64,000 nucleotides of DNA, taken from contig LR746264.1 in NCBI GenBank assembly GCA_902729315.2, positions 5,295,878 through 5,359,877 of the forward strand, in the 5' to 3' direction. The translations under genes were made by a program, and so were the position numbers. The notes under the pieces are model-generated. The model saw only the letters and a program-made list of their open reading frames with translations, ran no database searches and was not told the DNA's origin. Position 1 is the first letter of the stretch, and each line of letters starts with the position of its first letter. This document shows positions 34,001-47,700 of the stretch, piece after piece. Source of the DNA: Spirodela intermedia (taxonomy: Eukaryota > Streptophyta > Magnoliopsida > Alismatales > Araceae).

Positions 34001-37000
34001 TCAAATGCACCGAGGTAGCCTCTGCAGTTCTTGAACTAGACTGGCAGCAGCAGTCGCTATACCAGACAGGGAGGAGCTCTTGAGGCTGGAAGCAGTGGCT
34101 TCGATTCTCATGATATCAGCCTGGGGCAGTGACAATATCAATGCCTGAGATAGATAGTGTCTGCAGGAAAATACCAGAGAATATAGAACCCGCAACACCA
34201 ATAAGCTGGAAACACCGTCAAGCTGACGGTCCAGGACATGGTTTATTCTAGGGAGGTTCGTCAAGAGTCCCATCGTAGCCTCCTTTGGTACAATTTTGAG
34301 CAACAAAACCATGCACTCTGATGCCAAATCTGCAACCTGCTGATCAGGATCCCCAATCAACTCCAGAAAAACACCGACATTGCTAGATAGGTCGGTGATG
34401 TCCTTTATGTAGTAATGCGGATCTACCACATCAAAGTCCATGGCGGCATTGGCTAGAAGTGCTGGCTCACTGGAGTAGGCAAGGGCTCTCTTGTTACCTA
34501 TTCCATGAAAAATGAATGCCTTGCACAGAGCTAAGGTTGGCATCAAGAAATCTTCCATTGCCTTCGCATTGACAAACTCGAGGAGGTTTCCAATTTTCCT
34601 GACCACTCTTAGTTGAGAGAGTATCTTTGTTTCCATTTCAGGAGCAGATGCCATAGCCAGACAGAGCTTCACATTGTTTACATTTGCATCGGAAAGATCA
34701 CATAGAAGAAACGCAAAGCATTGTGACACCGTCCTCACATCCAGGATATCTGAAATCTTCACGTACTTGAATTCAATGAGCATTACTAGAAGCTTCTGCG
34801 CGTACATAGGAATGGGATCTTCGTCCTCAATCATCACGGGATACAGGGGAAGAAAGCAGGCGTCTGTCAGTGATTTAATATCTTTCATTATTTCACAATC
34901 TCCGGTCAATGGGTCGACCATTTCGCTTAGGAAAATAACCATCACATCAAACAATATTTTAAGACACAAAAATCTTGCATCACCATCTTTATTGCCCCTG
35001 TATAGGACGAACAGACTTGGGAGAATTTGGCTGATAAAGATTTTCGATTCATTCTGAATGATAGAAGCCTCCTCTGAAATGGATTCAAGTATTCGAAGGA
35101 GTGTTGTCTGGAAATCATCTCTACCCTGCAGTTCAATAGAAGTAGAAATATTAATCAAAATAGTATTTGGGCTCTAAAATAGAAAAAGGAAGTGTGCCAC
35201 AACGATCACTAAATTATGTAAAAGTATTATCTTAAAAGGGCAAGGGGACTAAATAATCAGATAAATATTTACCTGGAAAGGTAATTCCATAAGCTTGGTG
35301 AGATTTGCCAAGGGGATTAAGACTTGACAATTCACAACCCTCCGCTTGAAAGAAGAGCTTCCAAGAAGATGAAGAACGACCAGAAAGAGATGAGAAGTGC
35401 TTTTTGAGTTGCTTCGTGAAGTGAGAGAAGTCACCTGCCCATGACGTTTGCCACCAATCATCTGTTGAATATCCACAGACACATTTGCCAGAATCTCAGG
35501 CACAGTACAGGATATTAACAGTAAGAACGCATCCACACATTTTTGTACAAACCCATCCTTCTCTTTAGCCAACCTATCAACCACAGGTAACATTTTTACA
35601 TTGCAAAAGAAAGGAGGCAGCCATCTACGGCTATTCTTACAAAGGAGGGCCACAAAAATAAGTGCTTTTCCGCGTAATATTTCAGTTCCTTGCTCGATAA
35701 GAGATACAAGACCTGGAGCAAGAAGTTTTTCCTCCACCAATGAAATGAGATGGCGGCCCATGTTTGCCAATAAATGGCTTCCAAGCATGGCCATGTTAAG
35801 AAGATTTAAGCTGATCTGCTGTTCACGCGGACTGCCCTTAATAATAGTTGATGCCGTCTCCTTGAAAGAAAGCCTCTCAAAAATCAACGGTATGCTTTGG
35901 GGGTTGAAACGTGCCAATCGAACCAAACAAGAGCCAGCAGTCAGTTTTGTGCTCTCCTGTTTCCCTATTGCTTTATATATGTAGCAGATATTTCCGATGG
36001 TATCCTGGCTTGTAAAACGACATGCCCAATCACCACCCTGACTACAAATATTCTCAATAGTTCTTAAAGCATAGAGTTGGGTGAGATCATCTTCACCCCT
36101 GCGCAATAGCGACGATACCAAAGAAATCACAGAACTAGAGACCTGCAGTTAAATAAAGGCATGGTCATGGAATCTAGATTTTAAAGCAAGTGGTAAAACC
36201 CCAACTATATAAGTCAATTCACAATGAGCAGATCGACAATTAAAAACTTGAACTAAGGTGTAACTCCTTTTCCCTCCTGTCTAGGATGTGAAGCACTGTT
36301 TCAAACAAATAGCACTGAAGATGTTTTTCCATCCACATAGGCGACAGAGTGATTACTAAAAAGAGAAACAAATCGTATGCTGGGATATGGTAATCTTCCT
36401 CCAAATTAAAAGGAATATTTGAAGGTGCCAAATCTAACAGTTATCAACTTCTAATCAAAACATATTTCCAAATAAGACGTCAACCACTCGCCTCAAATAG
36501 TAAATTCTGACAAGTACTTCAACCTTGGAATGGTGGTTAGAGTTATTACAGCCTTAATACTGGTAAACACTAACAATGACAAACACTCGTTATATTATTC
36601 TCTTTTGACAGAACCATGAATCACACAATCTTCATCTGATTTTTGAAAGTGACGATCTTTGTTTAATAAAGGTAGAGGAACGAGAAATCTAACCTGCCAG
36701 CCAGGGATGGAACGATTATCCTTCGATGGAGATTCGAGGGCACCGAGATCCTTATTTTGATCATTCAGAGTAGAAATGTAGAATAACAACTCACCCAAGG
36801 CAGCCATAGAAAATCTCCTAACTTTATCCTGTTTATCCCTTAGACCATTGGTCAACGCAGCAATGATTCCAGAAGCTGCTAAATCCGTTTGAATCAATGT
36901 TGAGTGTCGTATCATTGAGCCAATCGCAGATGCAAGTTGCACTCTCAAAGCAGAAGCCTTTGGCAACCTGAGCATCTTGACAAGCAATAGCATAACAGGT

Positions 37001-40000
37001 CCATTCGTTATTATATTAGCCGCGTCTGTATTTCCACCCAATATTTCTATGTATTTAATGACGTTCTGCTTTTCTGAAACTTGCGCATTGCCATTCAAAC
37101 ACTGAATTAGCTGATTGCTGTATGAATCCAGTTTTTCAGAGGATAGCTTGGCAAAATCACTCGCCGGAAGTGCTTCAAATGGGAGCATGGGCATTGATTC
37201 TGACGTTTTATCAGCTTTCCTGTTGGGCATAATTGGCCTGACGGAGAGATCAGATGAATGCCAAAAAACCTGTGACAGATCATCAGATGAACTTGCTGCA
37301 CAAAAATCAGTTGCACACTCTGATGCAGGTTTAGATTGCTGGGCTTTGCTTGGTACACAATTACTCATTGGGGTTGCAGTCCCCTCACGATTCTCTGAGC
37401 ACATGGTCTGTTCGAGCATTTTGTCACCATCAAATACAGCTGAGTCGCCCTCAACATTGGTATCTGCTAATTTTGTATTCTGCTCAGGGATTTCATTTCT
37501 ATCAATAACCCCATTTGGGATAGAAGGAGGCTCTGCATTAGTGGTCGCAGGTGCATCCACTTCATCAGAAGTATCATCTTCTTGGACCTCACCAAAATCT
37601 AGTTCCATGTCATTGTTCTCCATCTTTACTTCAGCATCATTCTCAGAGTTTATTGCCAAAGGACGTCTATAGTTTTCCTTTTCGTTGTCCCTCTGGAGGT
37701 TTAACTTTGCCATCCTTGACAGCCTAAGAAGATTCACGCCAGTAGCATTCGGAAAGCCTCTCTGCTTGTCATCAACTCTCCCAGAGGTCTTTGAATGAAG
37801 TGCCCGGCGGGAATGTGCGTTCTTAATAGGAGTAACTGAACCTTTAGTGTGCAAACCAGAATTTCCATCCTTCTTCTGAACATTCGGATCTTTCTCAACG
37901 TGCTTTGATGGTGTTTTCTGTTGAACAGGCCTATTTCCATTGCGTTCAGAAAGAAATAATCCGGCAGAAATTTGAAGCATCTCATCAAAGGCAGGCTGAG
38001 GAGGTAATGGAATTGGCGTGAATTTTCTCCTCCAAAATCTATGCCTACAAAGTTCAGGCCACTTGATCCTTTCTGCTGGATCCTTTTGTAAAAGACAATC
38101 AATTAAATCTGAGAAAAAGCTACTCGGATTACCAGAAAGGGGAGGGACTGGATCAGAAAGTATAGACTTCACTAACTCAGTGAATTCCTTGTCCTCAAAA
38201 GGAGGCCTTGCAGTATAGCATTCATATAGTACACAACCCAGTGCCCAGAAATCAGATGCGTAGGAATGAACACCACCATCTTGAAAGAGTTCTGGTGCCA
38301 TGTAGCAAGGTGTTCCTCTTTTTGCCTGAGACAATTACACGGGACCAAAGTGATACATTGATCAAGAGAGAGAAGAAGTTTTGTCGGTATTTTAATATAA
38401 AAGAAAGTATGCACTGAGAGTAACCAACCATAGAGGGAGAATTAGTTGATATATCAGTCACATATCTAGCCAGTCCAAAATCGCATAACTGAAATGCAAG
38501 ATCACATATTGTTAAATTTCAAGTATACCCCGTGCAAAACTCATGCTCTTGAATTAGAAGAGGAGAAAGAGACAAGGAAATCGAAGAGGATACCTTGGTG
38601 CGTCCATTTTCATCAAGCAATATGTTTGACGGTTTCAAATCACAATAGAGAATACCCTTTGAGTGCAAGTACCTGCATGGTTCCGGCATTATGAATGTTG
38701 ATGTATAAAACTGGGTCATCTTAAAGTACGAGGGCCAAGGCTGATAGTTCATTACTGCAAAGCTGTGATAAGATCAAAGGCAAGATCATGAATAGAATCT
38801 TCGGGAAGTCGTTTGTCCTGAAACAGCAACGCAAAGATAAGAGAAACCTAGACGGAGACTGGAAAGAAATGAGAAGAGAAACACTTATCTTTTAACATTT
38901 CTTGACTAATGTTACATCAATAAAGGCATTTCCTCTGGTGTAAATCGTAACAGAAAGTAAACTTGAATTGATTTGATCTTATACATGGGCATTGCACTTG
39001 CCAAAAAAATTACAGCTAGGTAGCAGTGATTAGGATGAAGCACCCGTAGAAAGTATACCATATCAAAAACGAAATGTACCTAAAAAATGCCAACTAAGTG
39101 TCTTTTGCCAATACAACTATCAATTGTTCAACCTATCGCTTGTAAGATGGGAAAGAAGAATCATACCAAAAGAGATAGACAGTTGCATGCTGACTAGATA
39201 AGAGAAGTAGGGCAGTAGGAACATGCACAGAAGTGTCCTGTCTGGGATCATAGATAAGAATGCACTAAAATATCAGAGATCTTCTACTGTTTCCAAATCT
39301 AAAGAGTGTGTTCTTGATACTGATCATTGATGCCATCATTACTGTAACCTATTTTGCACTTTTTCCTTCTGAACTTATGCCAGCTGAAAAATGTTAATGC
39401 ATTCGTGATACCTGGTTCAGTAGATTCATGAGATCCCCACCAACGCAATATTCCAAGATAAGCCACAAGTGGCCAGATGTCTCATACCTACATTGTCCAT
39501 CACCAAAGTGTTGAGAAATATAAAACGTTATTTAAGTATAAAAAAATAAAAAAGTAAGATAGAAAACTGCCAGGAATTGGAAACTTTAATAAACAACCTC
39601 CCTAGAGAGCATGGTCATGAGAATTATGGCGAAAGACCTCACATCTTACCAATTATAAAACTTGAGTACATTCGGATGGTCTAATTTGTGCAAGATTTTA
39701 CCCTGCAACCATAAGAGAACATTTAGGGAAAGATGTCCGACACCAAAATGTTAAATGTACAAATCAGTGCAAAGGAGGATAAGGTTCTTCCACTGCATCA
39801 TCTCCTAGCTCTTTTCCTGTCTCAATCGCGAATCTAACGGGGTCATAGTTGAGATGTTCATTGAAAATAATAAAAATAAGCAAGTAATTTGGGGATACAC
39901 TTCAGCTTAGTAACTGATTCAGAGCAAATGAGTCGGCCCCAAGACAATCCTTCTACCCACGGCTTGTAGAGGCGACCGCGAAGGTAGAAGACAGGATGTT

Positions 40001-40294
40001 TATCATGACGATGTTCACAAACGCAAGATGCGACTTACCGCACGTAGGACCTTACTCCTCTGGGACTTTTCTACACTCTTGACGGCGTAATACTCGATTG
40101 TCTTCTTCTTCCGGCCTTTGTATACAACCTAACACGCGAACGTGCACGTCAGATATTTTTATCCGATTCCCACCAGAACTAAAACCGCAGCTGACAACCT
40201 CCTGTCGAACGCAAACCCTAGATCCGGAGAGAGAGAGGGAGCTCACCGAGTGCTTCCCGCGGCCGATTGCCTCGTAGATGTGATAGTTGTTCAT
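34001..40294 (-). CDS. RUK: Serine/threonine-protein kinase RUNKEL
   Basis: Ten exons on the minus strand (40294-40247, 40128-40039, 39702-39650, 39487-39412, 38817-38756, 38672-38594, 38488-38429, 38325-36694, 36142-35273, 35125-34001) join in frame and give 1364 aa, almost exactly the length of Arabidopsis RUNKEL. That microtubule-associated protein is needed for phragmoplast expansion and cytokinesis. The kinase domain (about residues 4-265) starts MNNYHIYEAIGRGKHSVVYKG. It has the ATP-site Lys in YYAVKSVEK, the catalytic loop YCDLKPSN in place of HRDLKxxN, DFG in CDFGLARY, and MAPE in CYMAPELF. A Ser/Asp-rich linker (about 270-520) follows, then a long HEAT/armadillo-like helical region to the C-terminus (for example LRLPKASALRVQLASAIGSM, DDLTQLYALRTIENICSQGG). 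Arabidopsis RUK is thought to act largely without kinase activity. All introns are GT-AG. Confidence 0.96.
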
Positions 40295-43292
40295 CCCGGC
40301 TGAAGTTGTGCCCCGGCCTCCTGGATACACTCGTGCGTGGAGAGGACGGAAAAAAATAAGAGGGAGACAGGGATTTTACAGCACCACGCCCAGCTACACT
40401 TTCCCCTTGCTTGGCGAGAGAGAGACAGACAGAGATACAGAGAGAGAGAGAGATACAGACACAGAGAGAGAGACCGGACAGGAGAAGCGATCGAACGAAT
40501 GTCTGCTCAGAAAAACCAGCTTTTGATTCGTAATTCCTCCATTTGCATTCTACTCGCCGTTTTCGCGAGTGCGATCGAGGAGGCGGGAAATGAGGGGATG
40601 AACGAAATTGAAACCGGGGCCGTGAGATCGCACGGGGCCCCACCAAGTGTTGCTTTTGTCTGTCTTTCACAGTATATACGTATGGCGATGGACTCTTACA
40701 GTGCGTTTCGAGGAGAGAGACTGATCAAACCTCCCCCCTCAAAACCATATGGCGACAAACTGGTAGTGCCAACGGCGCCGGGCTTTGGCTCATACGATTT
40801 GCAGGTGGGCCCCACGACACTCGGACGCAATCTCCACCTTCGTAAATGAAAATCATTTTTACCTTTTTTAAAACGTATTTATATATAAAATATGTAATAA
40901 GGAACGTAATTCACGTGAATTAGTTATCGAGAAAATTAAAAAATATATTGGAAATTGTCAAATAAAATTATCAGGCCCGAGCCCGCTCGGCCGATGAATG
41001 TCTTCGATTTGAATCTGACTTGTTTTCCCGCCTGTTCCACTCTCGTCCCCGCCGAAACTCCCATCAATGGTGGCACCGCTCCGTTCCACCGCCGCGCTGA
41101 TGGAGGTGGTGAGCGCCAACAATCGCCCCCTCTGTCTGGAACGAGGAGACGAAGACCGAGGCTCCCGATTTCGAAGGTGTTGATGATCCAGAGGGAGCTT
41201 AGATTTCATCCTTCCGTTTTCCCGGATCGCCCGGTATGCGGCGGCGGCAATGGATAGAGTCACGGCGGAGACATTGGGAAGTCCAGTGTCCAGCCGGTAT
41301 ACGAGCGTCTCCAGCGCCTCAGCGGTGGCCGGCCTCGTCCCCGATGATGTCCCCCATGCACGGTCACATCCACCGGCGTGGCGAACTTTCGGCGTAAGAA
41401 AAACAGAGCTGCCACGCCGGTGGCGCAGCGGCTCGCTCACGTCATGGCGCACCAGTCGACGGAGGAGGAGGGAGGAGGGGGACGACGACGATATTGATGT
41501 TCTCGAGGTTATACCAGCACCTTTCGCTTATACCTTCAATTGTTTTAAGTTGTTCATGCATGTCCCCGTTGATAGCTTGATCAAGAGATGTTCACAGGGA
41601 TTTCGCACGAATGTGAATGGAAAAAAATATTATGTGCGATGCAGTTTATCTCAATTTTTCTTGTAATATTAAGAGATATCTTACACAGAAAGAAGCATTT
41701 TCAATGTCGATGAAGAGAAAAACATCATTGCACTATTTCGTGGAGGGCTTAAACCCATCATGCACCACTTCCTTGACATCACATATATTTCAAAACATTT
41801 CAATGATCTTTTTTCTTCGAGCTGATTGGTGAACAAATATTTCAAAAAAAGCTTTTCATATGTATTTTAAAGATAATGTTTTTGGTTGACTAATCATGGG
41901 TATACTTTTCATCCATAATACACATTTTCAAATAAGAGGAAAAAAAAGTATGGCTTGACAGATGATGTTCCTGACAAAAGACTAATTATGAATTAAACAA
42001 AGTGCACGTCCAGTCTCCTCTTGAGATGTATCAGATGGTGTGTTGATAAGTTGACGAGTTATTCAATTTCTGGTCATCGATCATCTTAGTTGTGAAATTG
42101 TCATCTATGACATCACATATTTCCACAATCAATGGGAGAATTGTCTTGAAATTTTTAGTCTCTACATAGATAAATGTGTCAGCAGGGATATAAAATTAGT
42201 AATTTTTTTCATAACTTTATTTAAAATTAAGTATAACATTATTATTTTTATATATTTATTTTTCCCACAAATAATATATATATATGTGAAATAATTTGTG
42301 GACATTATTTAAAAGTAACAATGTCATTCCTCTAGCCCACATTCACTTATGTAATTCGCTTTAATCATAATTTTCTTATGATCACTTTACATTTATGAGC
42401 CTAACTTCTTAGCATACCATGTTCGTGAAGATATTTCATGAATACTCACTTTTACTTGCTCATAGATTTTGTGACCATTTACCGATTGTGAGTTATTCTT
42501 ACGAGCTCTCACAGTGGGGAGAAGGAAGGTCGTTATAGAGAAGAAGTTAGGCATTGAGGCTCAATTGTGGGAAGCACCCCAGAAGCAAACACCTTATAGT
42601 TTCTCATATGGCTAATCATCTACATATATTTTCCTATTTTGGTCTTTCAAAAATGGTACCAGAAAAGAATTACCTCTCTTGGCCTCAATTTTTTGATGCA
42701 ATTCAATTGCGTATATCTAAGAAGAAACACTCATTGATATTGATTTATTTACTTTATCGTAAAAGCTTGTTGTTAGTCTACTAGTATATATCTAGATGAC
42801 ATCATCACCATAATTCTAGACGATATTCCATCTATTTGCTCAGAGATGTAGAGTGATGGTTGTGCAGAGTCAGTCCATGGCTGCTCACATGCTCCCATCC
42901 ACAAGATTCTGCCCATTTGTTTACTTAATTTGGAAGGTTTCTCCATACAAATTTATTAGGCGAGAGCTTTTATTTCACCCATCGATTGACTTTCTTGTTC
43001 TTGATAATTTTCTTATTTTTATAAATTTTGGTTTGGAATATAATTATATGAAATATTTGATGGGTATGGCAGGAATAGTCCCAAAATGAACCATTCATTC
43101 CGACTTTAGAAGTGAAAATAATAATGATATTAATAACACAAATAAAATTATACGAGGGTTTTCTTTTTTTTCTCCCTCCAGTGGGAGCCTTCGGACCACC
43201 GGTTGCGATAGAGTTGGTTCGTCATGTGTGGGGGTGACCGGTGCGGGCGCTCGACGGCTTCCCCACCGTGAAGCGGCGGCTCCCCGGCTCGA
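40295..43292. other. Intergenic region upstream of RUNKEL, GC-rich then AT-rich
   Basis: The RUNKEL leader has a GA/ACAGA repeat at about 40418-40475. The GC-rich island at 40970-41500 has low-complexity frames on both strands and no domain. From 41.5 to 43.1 kb the DNA is AT-rich and resembles decayed repeat sequence; short frames at 41700-41820 and 42554-42784 faintly resemble retrotransposon Gag. No gene is supported. Confidence 0.5.
41698..41826 (+). mobile_element. Possible decayed retrotransposon gag fragment
   Basis: Translation in one frame gives an EEKNIIALFRGGLKPIMHHF-like segment, reminiscent of the conserved Gag core (xxFxxGLxxxI) of plant LTR retrotransposons. Stop codons lie on both sides. 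No LTRs, primer binding site or polymerase motifs were found nearby. This is a weak, composition-prone match. Confidence 0.2.
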
Positions 43293-44103
43293 ATGGGATC
43301 TCCTCTTCCGCTCCCTCCGGCGCGCCTCTCGATCTCGAGGCCTCCTCCCCCTGCGCTTGCTCCGGCGGCCTCCCCGGTGGTAACGGCCTTGCCGGCGTCC
43401 GCCCCCCACCGCTGCTCTTCCCTTTCTTTCCCACTCGTGGCGGCGCCGCGGCGGGCTCTCAGATCCCGCCGCCGCTCCCGGCGTCTTCACCTCTCTGCGT
43501 CCAGTGGGGAATCCTCGGAAGAACCACAGGCCTCTCGAAACTTCGTCCAGGGCCTCAGGGTCCCCGAGGCCTGGTTGGCCCCTCCCAAAGCCCTCGAGGT
43601 AAGGACGACCCCATTCTCGAGCTTCTGCACCTATTTGTTCTCTTCTTTTCTCTGGAATCTAACGATTCTCCGAGGATCTTTCGCCATCATCCGATGAGGA
43701 AGGGAAGATGATTGGGATAATAATCCTCCCATTTATGCTGCAATATTTCGTGATTTAATCTATTCTCTGAGACCGAATCCCATGCCCGATGGTCTCTATG
43801 CTGGGTGTTCTCTGATACTCTTCCCGCCGGTGGCTACAGGAGTCGGAGTGGCTGAGAGTGGCTCTGCACAAGTGGCTGGACGATGAGTTCTGCCCCGAGG
43901 AGATGAACGTGGAGATCAGCCGGGTCGCTGCCCAGTCGTACCAGGAGTCGCTGCTGGCGAGGAATCCAGACATGGGAGACATCTTGTTGAAGATGGCTAC
44001 GGACTTGCTCTCTCTCTCTTACCAGGAGAGCTTCCACGGAGCCTTCTCAGCTGCGAACGCCGCCGTTCGTCTGATTACCGAGCGAATGGAATCCTGTAGT
44101 TAG
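43293..44103 (+). CDS. Small plant protein of unknown function, probably plastid-targeted
   Basis: Two exons, 43293-43598 and 43840-44103, join in phase 0 and give 189 aa. Residues 1-75 are rich in Ser, Arg, Ala and Pro without acidic residues (ARLSISRPPPPALAPAASP, RRALRSRRRSRRLHLSASSG), as expected for a chloroplast transit peptide. The second exon encodes the compact, acidic helical part: ESEWLRVALHKWLDDEFCPE, NVEISRVAAQSYQESLLARN, LLKMATDLLSLSYQESFHGA and a final amphipathic helix. I recall similar sequences in other land plants but no assigned function, and I see no catalytic motif. The start is the only ATG of the frame and the intron is a normal GT-AG. A CT microsatellite directly follows the stop. 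Confidence 0.8.
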
Positions 44104-44262
44104 CCCCCCCCCTCTCTCTCTCTCTCTTTCTCTCCCCACAGATGTATGGTGTTGGAGGGCACTTATATATATATATGTATTTTTAAATTATGAGAATATC
44201 CACGACGCGCCTTCTTTCAATAAAAAAAAAAACACTAGCTTTATATATTTGTGGTTTGACCA

Positions 44263-44297
<35 letters not shown>

Positions 44298-44751
44298 CCT
44301 GAACTCGGGAGCAAATTTTTTCTGTTAGGGAACATTCTCTGAAAATTTGGCCTCAGGGAGGGGGGGGGGGGTTCAATATATTTGTCGCGAATGAAGGTTA
44401 CTGGTATAATTTAATATTATTCAGGGGTTGATAATAATTAAAAGTTAAATGAGTACCGAGGGGTTGTCCAAGGAGAATACGTATGTAATATATGATGTGT
44501 ACGGGGTGAATGGAAATAATTAAAGTATGAATGAGTATGTAAGGAGTGGGCTCGGGATAATGGGCCCGGGCCGGTGGCCCGGCCCGTCGAGGAGGGCATT
44601 GTCTGATCTAGCTGATGAGAGAGTGGCACCCACCTTCAGAGAGAGTGGTCGGCCACTCCCACACCTACCCGTCGATCTTTCCATCAACCCCGTCCTCGGT
44701 GCGTCTTCTACTTCTGAGATTTGGTGGAGGGGGTAGAGGAGCGAGGGAGAG
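44104..44751. other. Short intergenic region with CT repeats
   Basis: The 3' flank of the unknown plastid gene holds CT tracts at 44112-44135 and 44262-44296 and a TATATATA stretch at 44164-44176. The last 200 bp are GC-rich and form the leader and promoter of the DHQ-SDH gene, with GGGCCCGGGCC at about 44562-44572. Confidence 0.6.
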
Positions 44752-47700
44752 ATGGCGGGGAGGAACAATGAGACGCTGGTCTGCGTGCCAACGGTGGCGA
44801 AGACCGTGGAGCAGATGCTGGACGACGTGGGCCGCGCCAAGGCCTCTGGAGCCGACGTCGTCGAGATCAGGCTGGACCACCTCGCCGCCTTTAGCCCACG
44901 CCGGGATCTGGAGCTCCTCCTCAGGGCTCGGCCTCTGCCGTTCATAATCACTTACAGGTGCGCCTTAGCCTCCGCCTCCCCACTGACCAATCTCGATCCG
45001 TTTTTCCAAAATCCCGTGAACTATCTCGCCTGTTCGGGGGCAGATTCATGCGGGCTCCGAATAATTACTTCATTTAGTGCTGAAATGAGTTGAAATTCAT
45101 TGCTTTCGAACTTTTCTCTACTCTCCATCTGCACGGTGAGGTGTATCGTCTACGAGCCGCCGTAATGTGCTGACTCTAATCGTCTATCTGGTGGCTCTGT
45201 CATCCACGGGGAGCCAAATTTCTTCGAAAACATGATAAATCTGGGGGTTTTCCAGATTATCTCAGCTGTGGTGCCTTCTTACCTACCATCAACTACGAGG
45301 AAATGCTCGTTATTAAATAATTTAAGCGTGTCTCATGACATATCGGCAAGTTGAGTTTCCATATAGAGGTTTTTAAGCCCAAGGTCGAACTCTTATCCGT
45401 TTTTTCAATGGTCACGGCCAGCTTGCCAAGACTCCTGATGACATCAAACGGCTATTTGGAGAATGAAAGACCGGAATTGAAAGCTTTAGTCTTCCAAGTT
45501 GTTTAACATAATTGACGCTGCGAAAGTCTAGGCCATCCGATTTTCTTCATCGCCGAAATGTAGCATCAAGTGGAACTTGTTTAAAAAATATATTTTTTGG
45601 CTGGTATCACAAATAAACCCTTTGTAAGACCTTTGATTTCATTTCGGGTGTTATTGCCAGTGCCATTGTTCACATGAAGATTTAATGTCAATCCTGTAAA
45701 CCTCTTGTCGGCATCATAGATATTTAAGGCGCTTGAAGACTTATTTCCGCAAATCCATTAGGGTGGGACCATCTTCTTTTCTGTATTCTCTCTCTCAAAG
45801 TGAGTAATCAGAGAATAATATGCATTTCCTGGACATTTTGTCATTTTCTCTCTCGAATATTCATGATATACACCTTTCTTTCCATTATCATCGCTATGCA
45901 ATCCAATTACCTTCCTGTTACCTGAGAGTATGGCTGCAGTCATCTGAGCCCTTCATGTCATTACGCGTACATTTACTAGGCCAAAATGGGAAGGGGGCGA
46001 ATATGAAGGTGACGATGATGAGAGACTGGATGTGCTTCGTTTGGCCATGGAAATGGGAGCTGATTACGTTGATGTGGAGCTCAAGGTTCTCTCTGTTCCA
46101 CCGTCATGGATTATTTTCTCAATCTGTTATTATGGCTATGTTAATTTGTGGGACTGAGGCCTCTAATATTTTCATGGATCTGTAGTGGCATTACAGTTTC
46201 GACGGCTATCATGTATAACGAGTGTTCTATCCACATTGGTGATTTTTAGATAATCTGAAAATTTATAATGTTTTTTTCTGAGCTATTTATGGTCATTTTC
46301 CAGAAGCATATTATTTCTCTGGTTAGAGTAAGCACATGAAGTCAGATGGTGAGCATTCCACCCGTGATCAGATTCAGACTGAATAGTTAGCTTTCCAATA
46401 AAAGACAAGACATTTTGAGAGAAAAAGCAAAGGTATAGAGGATCCTAATCTAATATTAGAGGATTATGCTTGCATCTTTTAAGCAGAGGTAGTCGCATCA
46501 GTGTCATTCCTTAGCATCCACTTTCGGACCCAAATTGAACGGTTGTCAGTTGATTCGAAAAACTTCAAGTTATGAATCCAAAGATAGGTAATAGTATATC
46601 ATTTAGTTGGGCTGCACAGAGAAAAGCTGGGTGCCTGATGTGAACATAGATCACAGAAAGAGCATGAAATGTTGTGGCTTATAAACCTCTCTGGAATGAT
46701 AATCTTCTTAATTTGTCTCAATCATTGTAGAATTGAAATTTATATATATATATTTTTTGCTTTCTTCTGAAGAATAAAATTTGTCTACATTGTAGGTTGC
46801 TCCAGAATTCGTTGACTCTATATCAGAAAAAAAGCCGGATAATTTCAAGCTTATCGTGTCGTCACATAATTATGAAAGTACTCCTTCCATGGAAGTTCTT
46901 GGCAACCTTGTTGCAAGGATACAAGCTGCTGGGGCTGACATAGTGAAGATTGCCACTTTCGCTGCTGACATTTCAGATGTGGCGCGGATGTTCCAAACCA
47001 TTGTTCATCACCAAGTAAGTTTTAAGTGAGCACACGTGCCTTTGTGAAATTAACATCCTTCATTGTGTCCTTGAGTATTTTTAAGTGATTAGTTCTTGAG
47101 ACACGTCTAATTTTGAAAGAATTGTAACGCACCTTATGAGGAGAAACTGGAAAAGGACTAAACCACCAATCAACAGGTTTCATGTTTCAAGAGCTTTCTG
47201 CATGTTTTTCGTTTAGAGCACCTTCACTCTCCAGTCAAAGATAACTAAACTAATCATATTGAAAAGATTATTCTTCATTTCTCACGATATGCATTTTTAA
47301 TTATTTTATTCATTTTTACATAATATATTTATGAAAATTTCTGCTGCTGACTAAACAAATTGAAGCGTCAGGTTCCAATAATAGGCTTGGTCATGGGGGA
47401 GAGGGGTGTCATCTCCCGAATACTTTGCCCAAAGTTTGGTGGTTACCTTACTTTTGCCATACTTGATGGAGGCAAAGAATCAGCTCCAGGCCAGCCGACA
47501 ATCACGGATTTGTTGAATGTATACAACATCAGAAACGTAGGATGTGACACAAAAATTTATGGCATTATTGGGAAGCCAGTTGGTCACAGTAAATCGCCTC
47601 TTTTGCACAATGGAGCATTTAGATCTGCAGGAATAAATGCTGTTTATGTGCCTCTTTTGGTGGATGATCTTACCGACTTCCTCAATGTCTACTCAGCTCC

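Noticed and set aside
40958-41452. 164-codon minus-strand frame upstream of RUNKEL
   Set aside because: It lies in a GC-rich island with open frames on both strands, and has no family similarity and no promoter signals.
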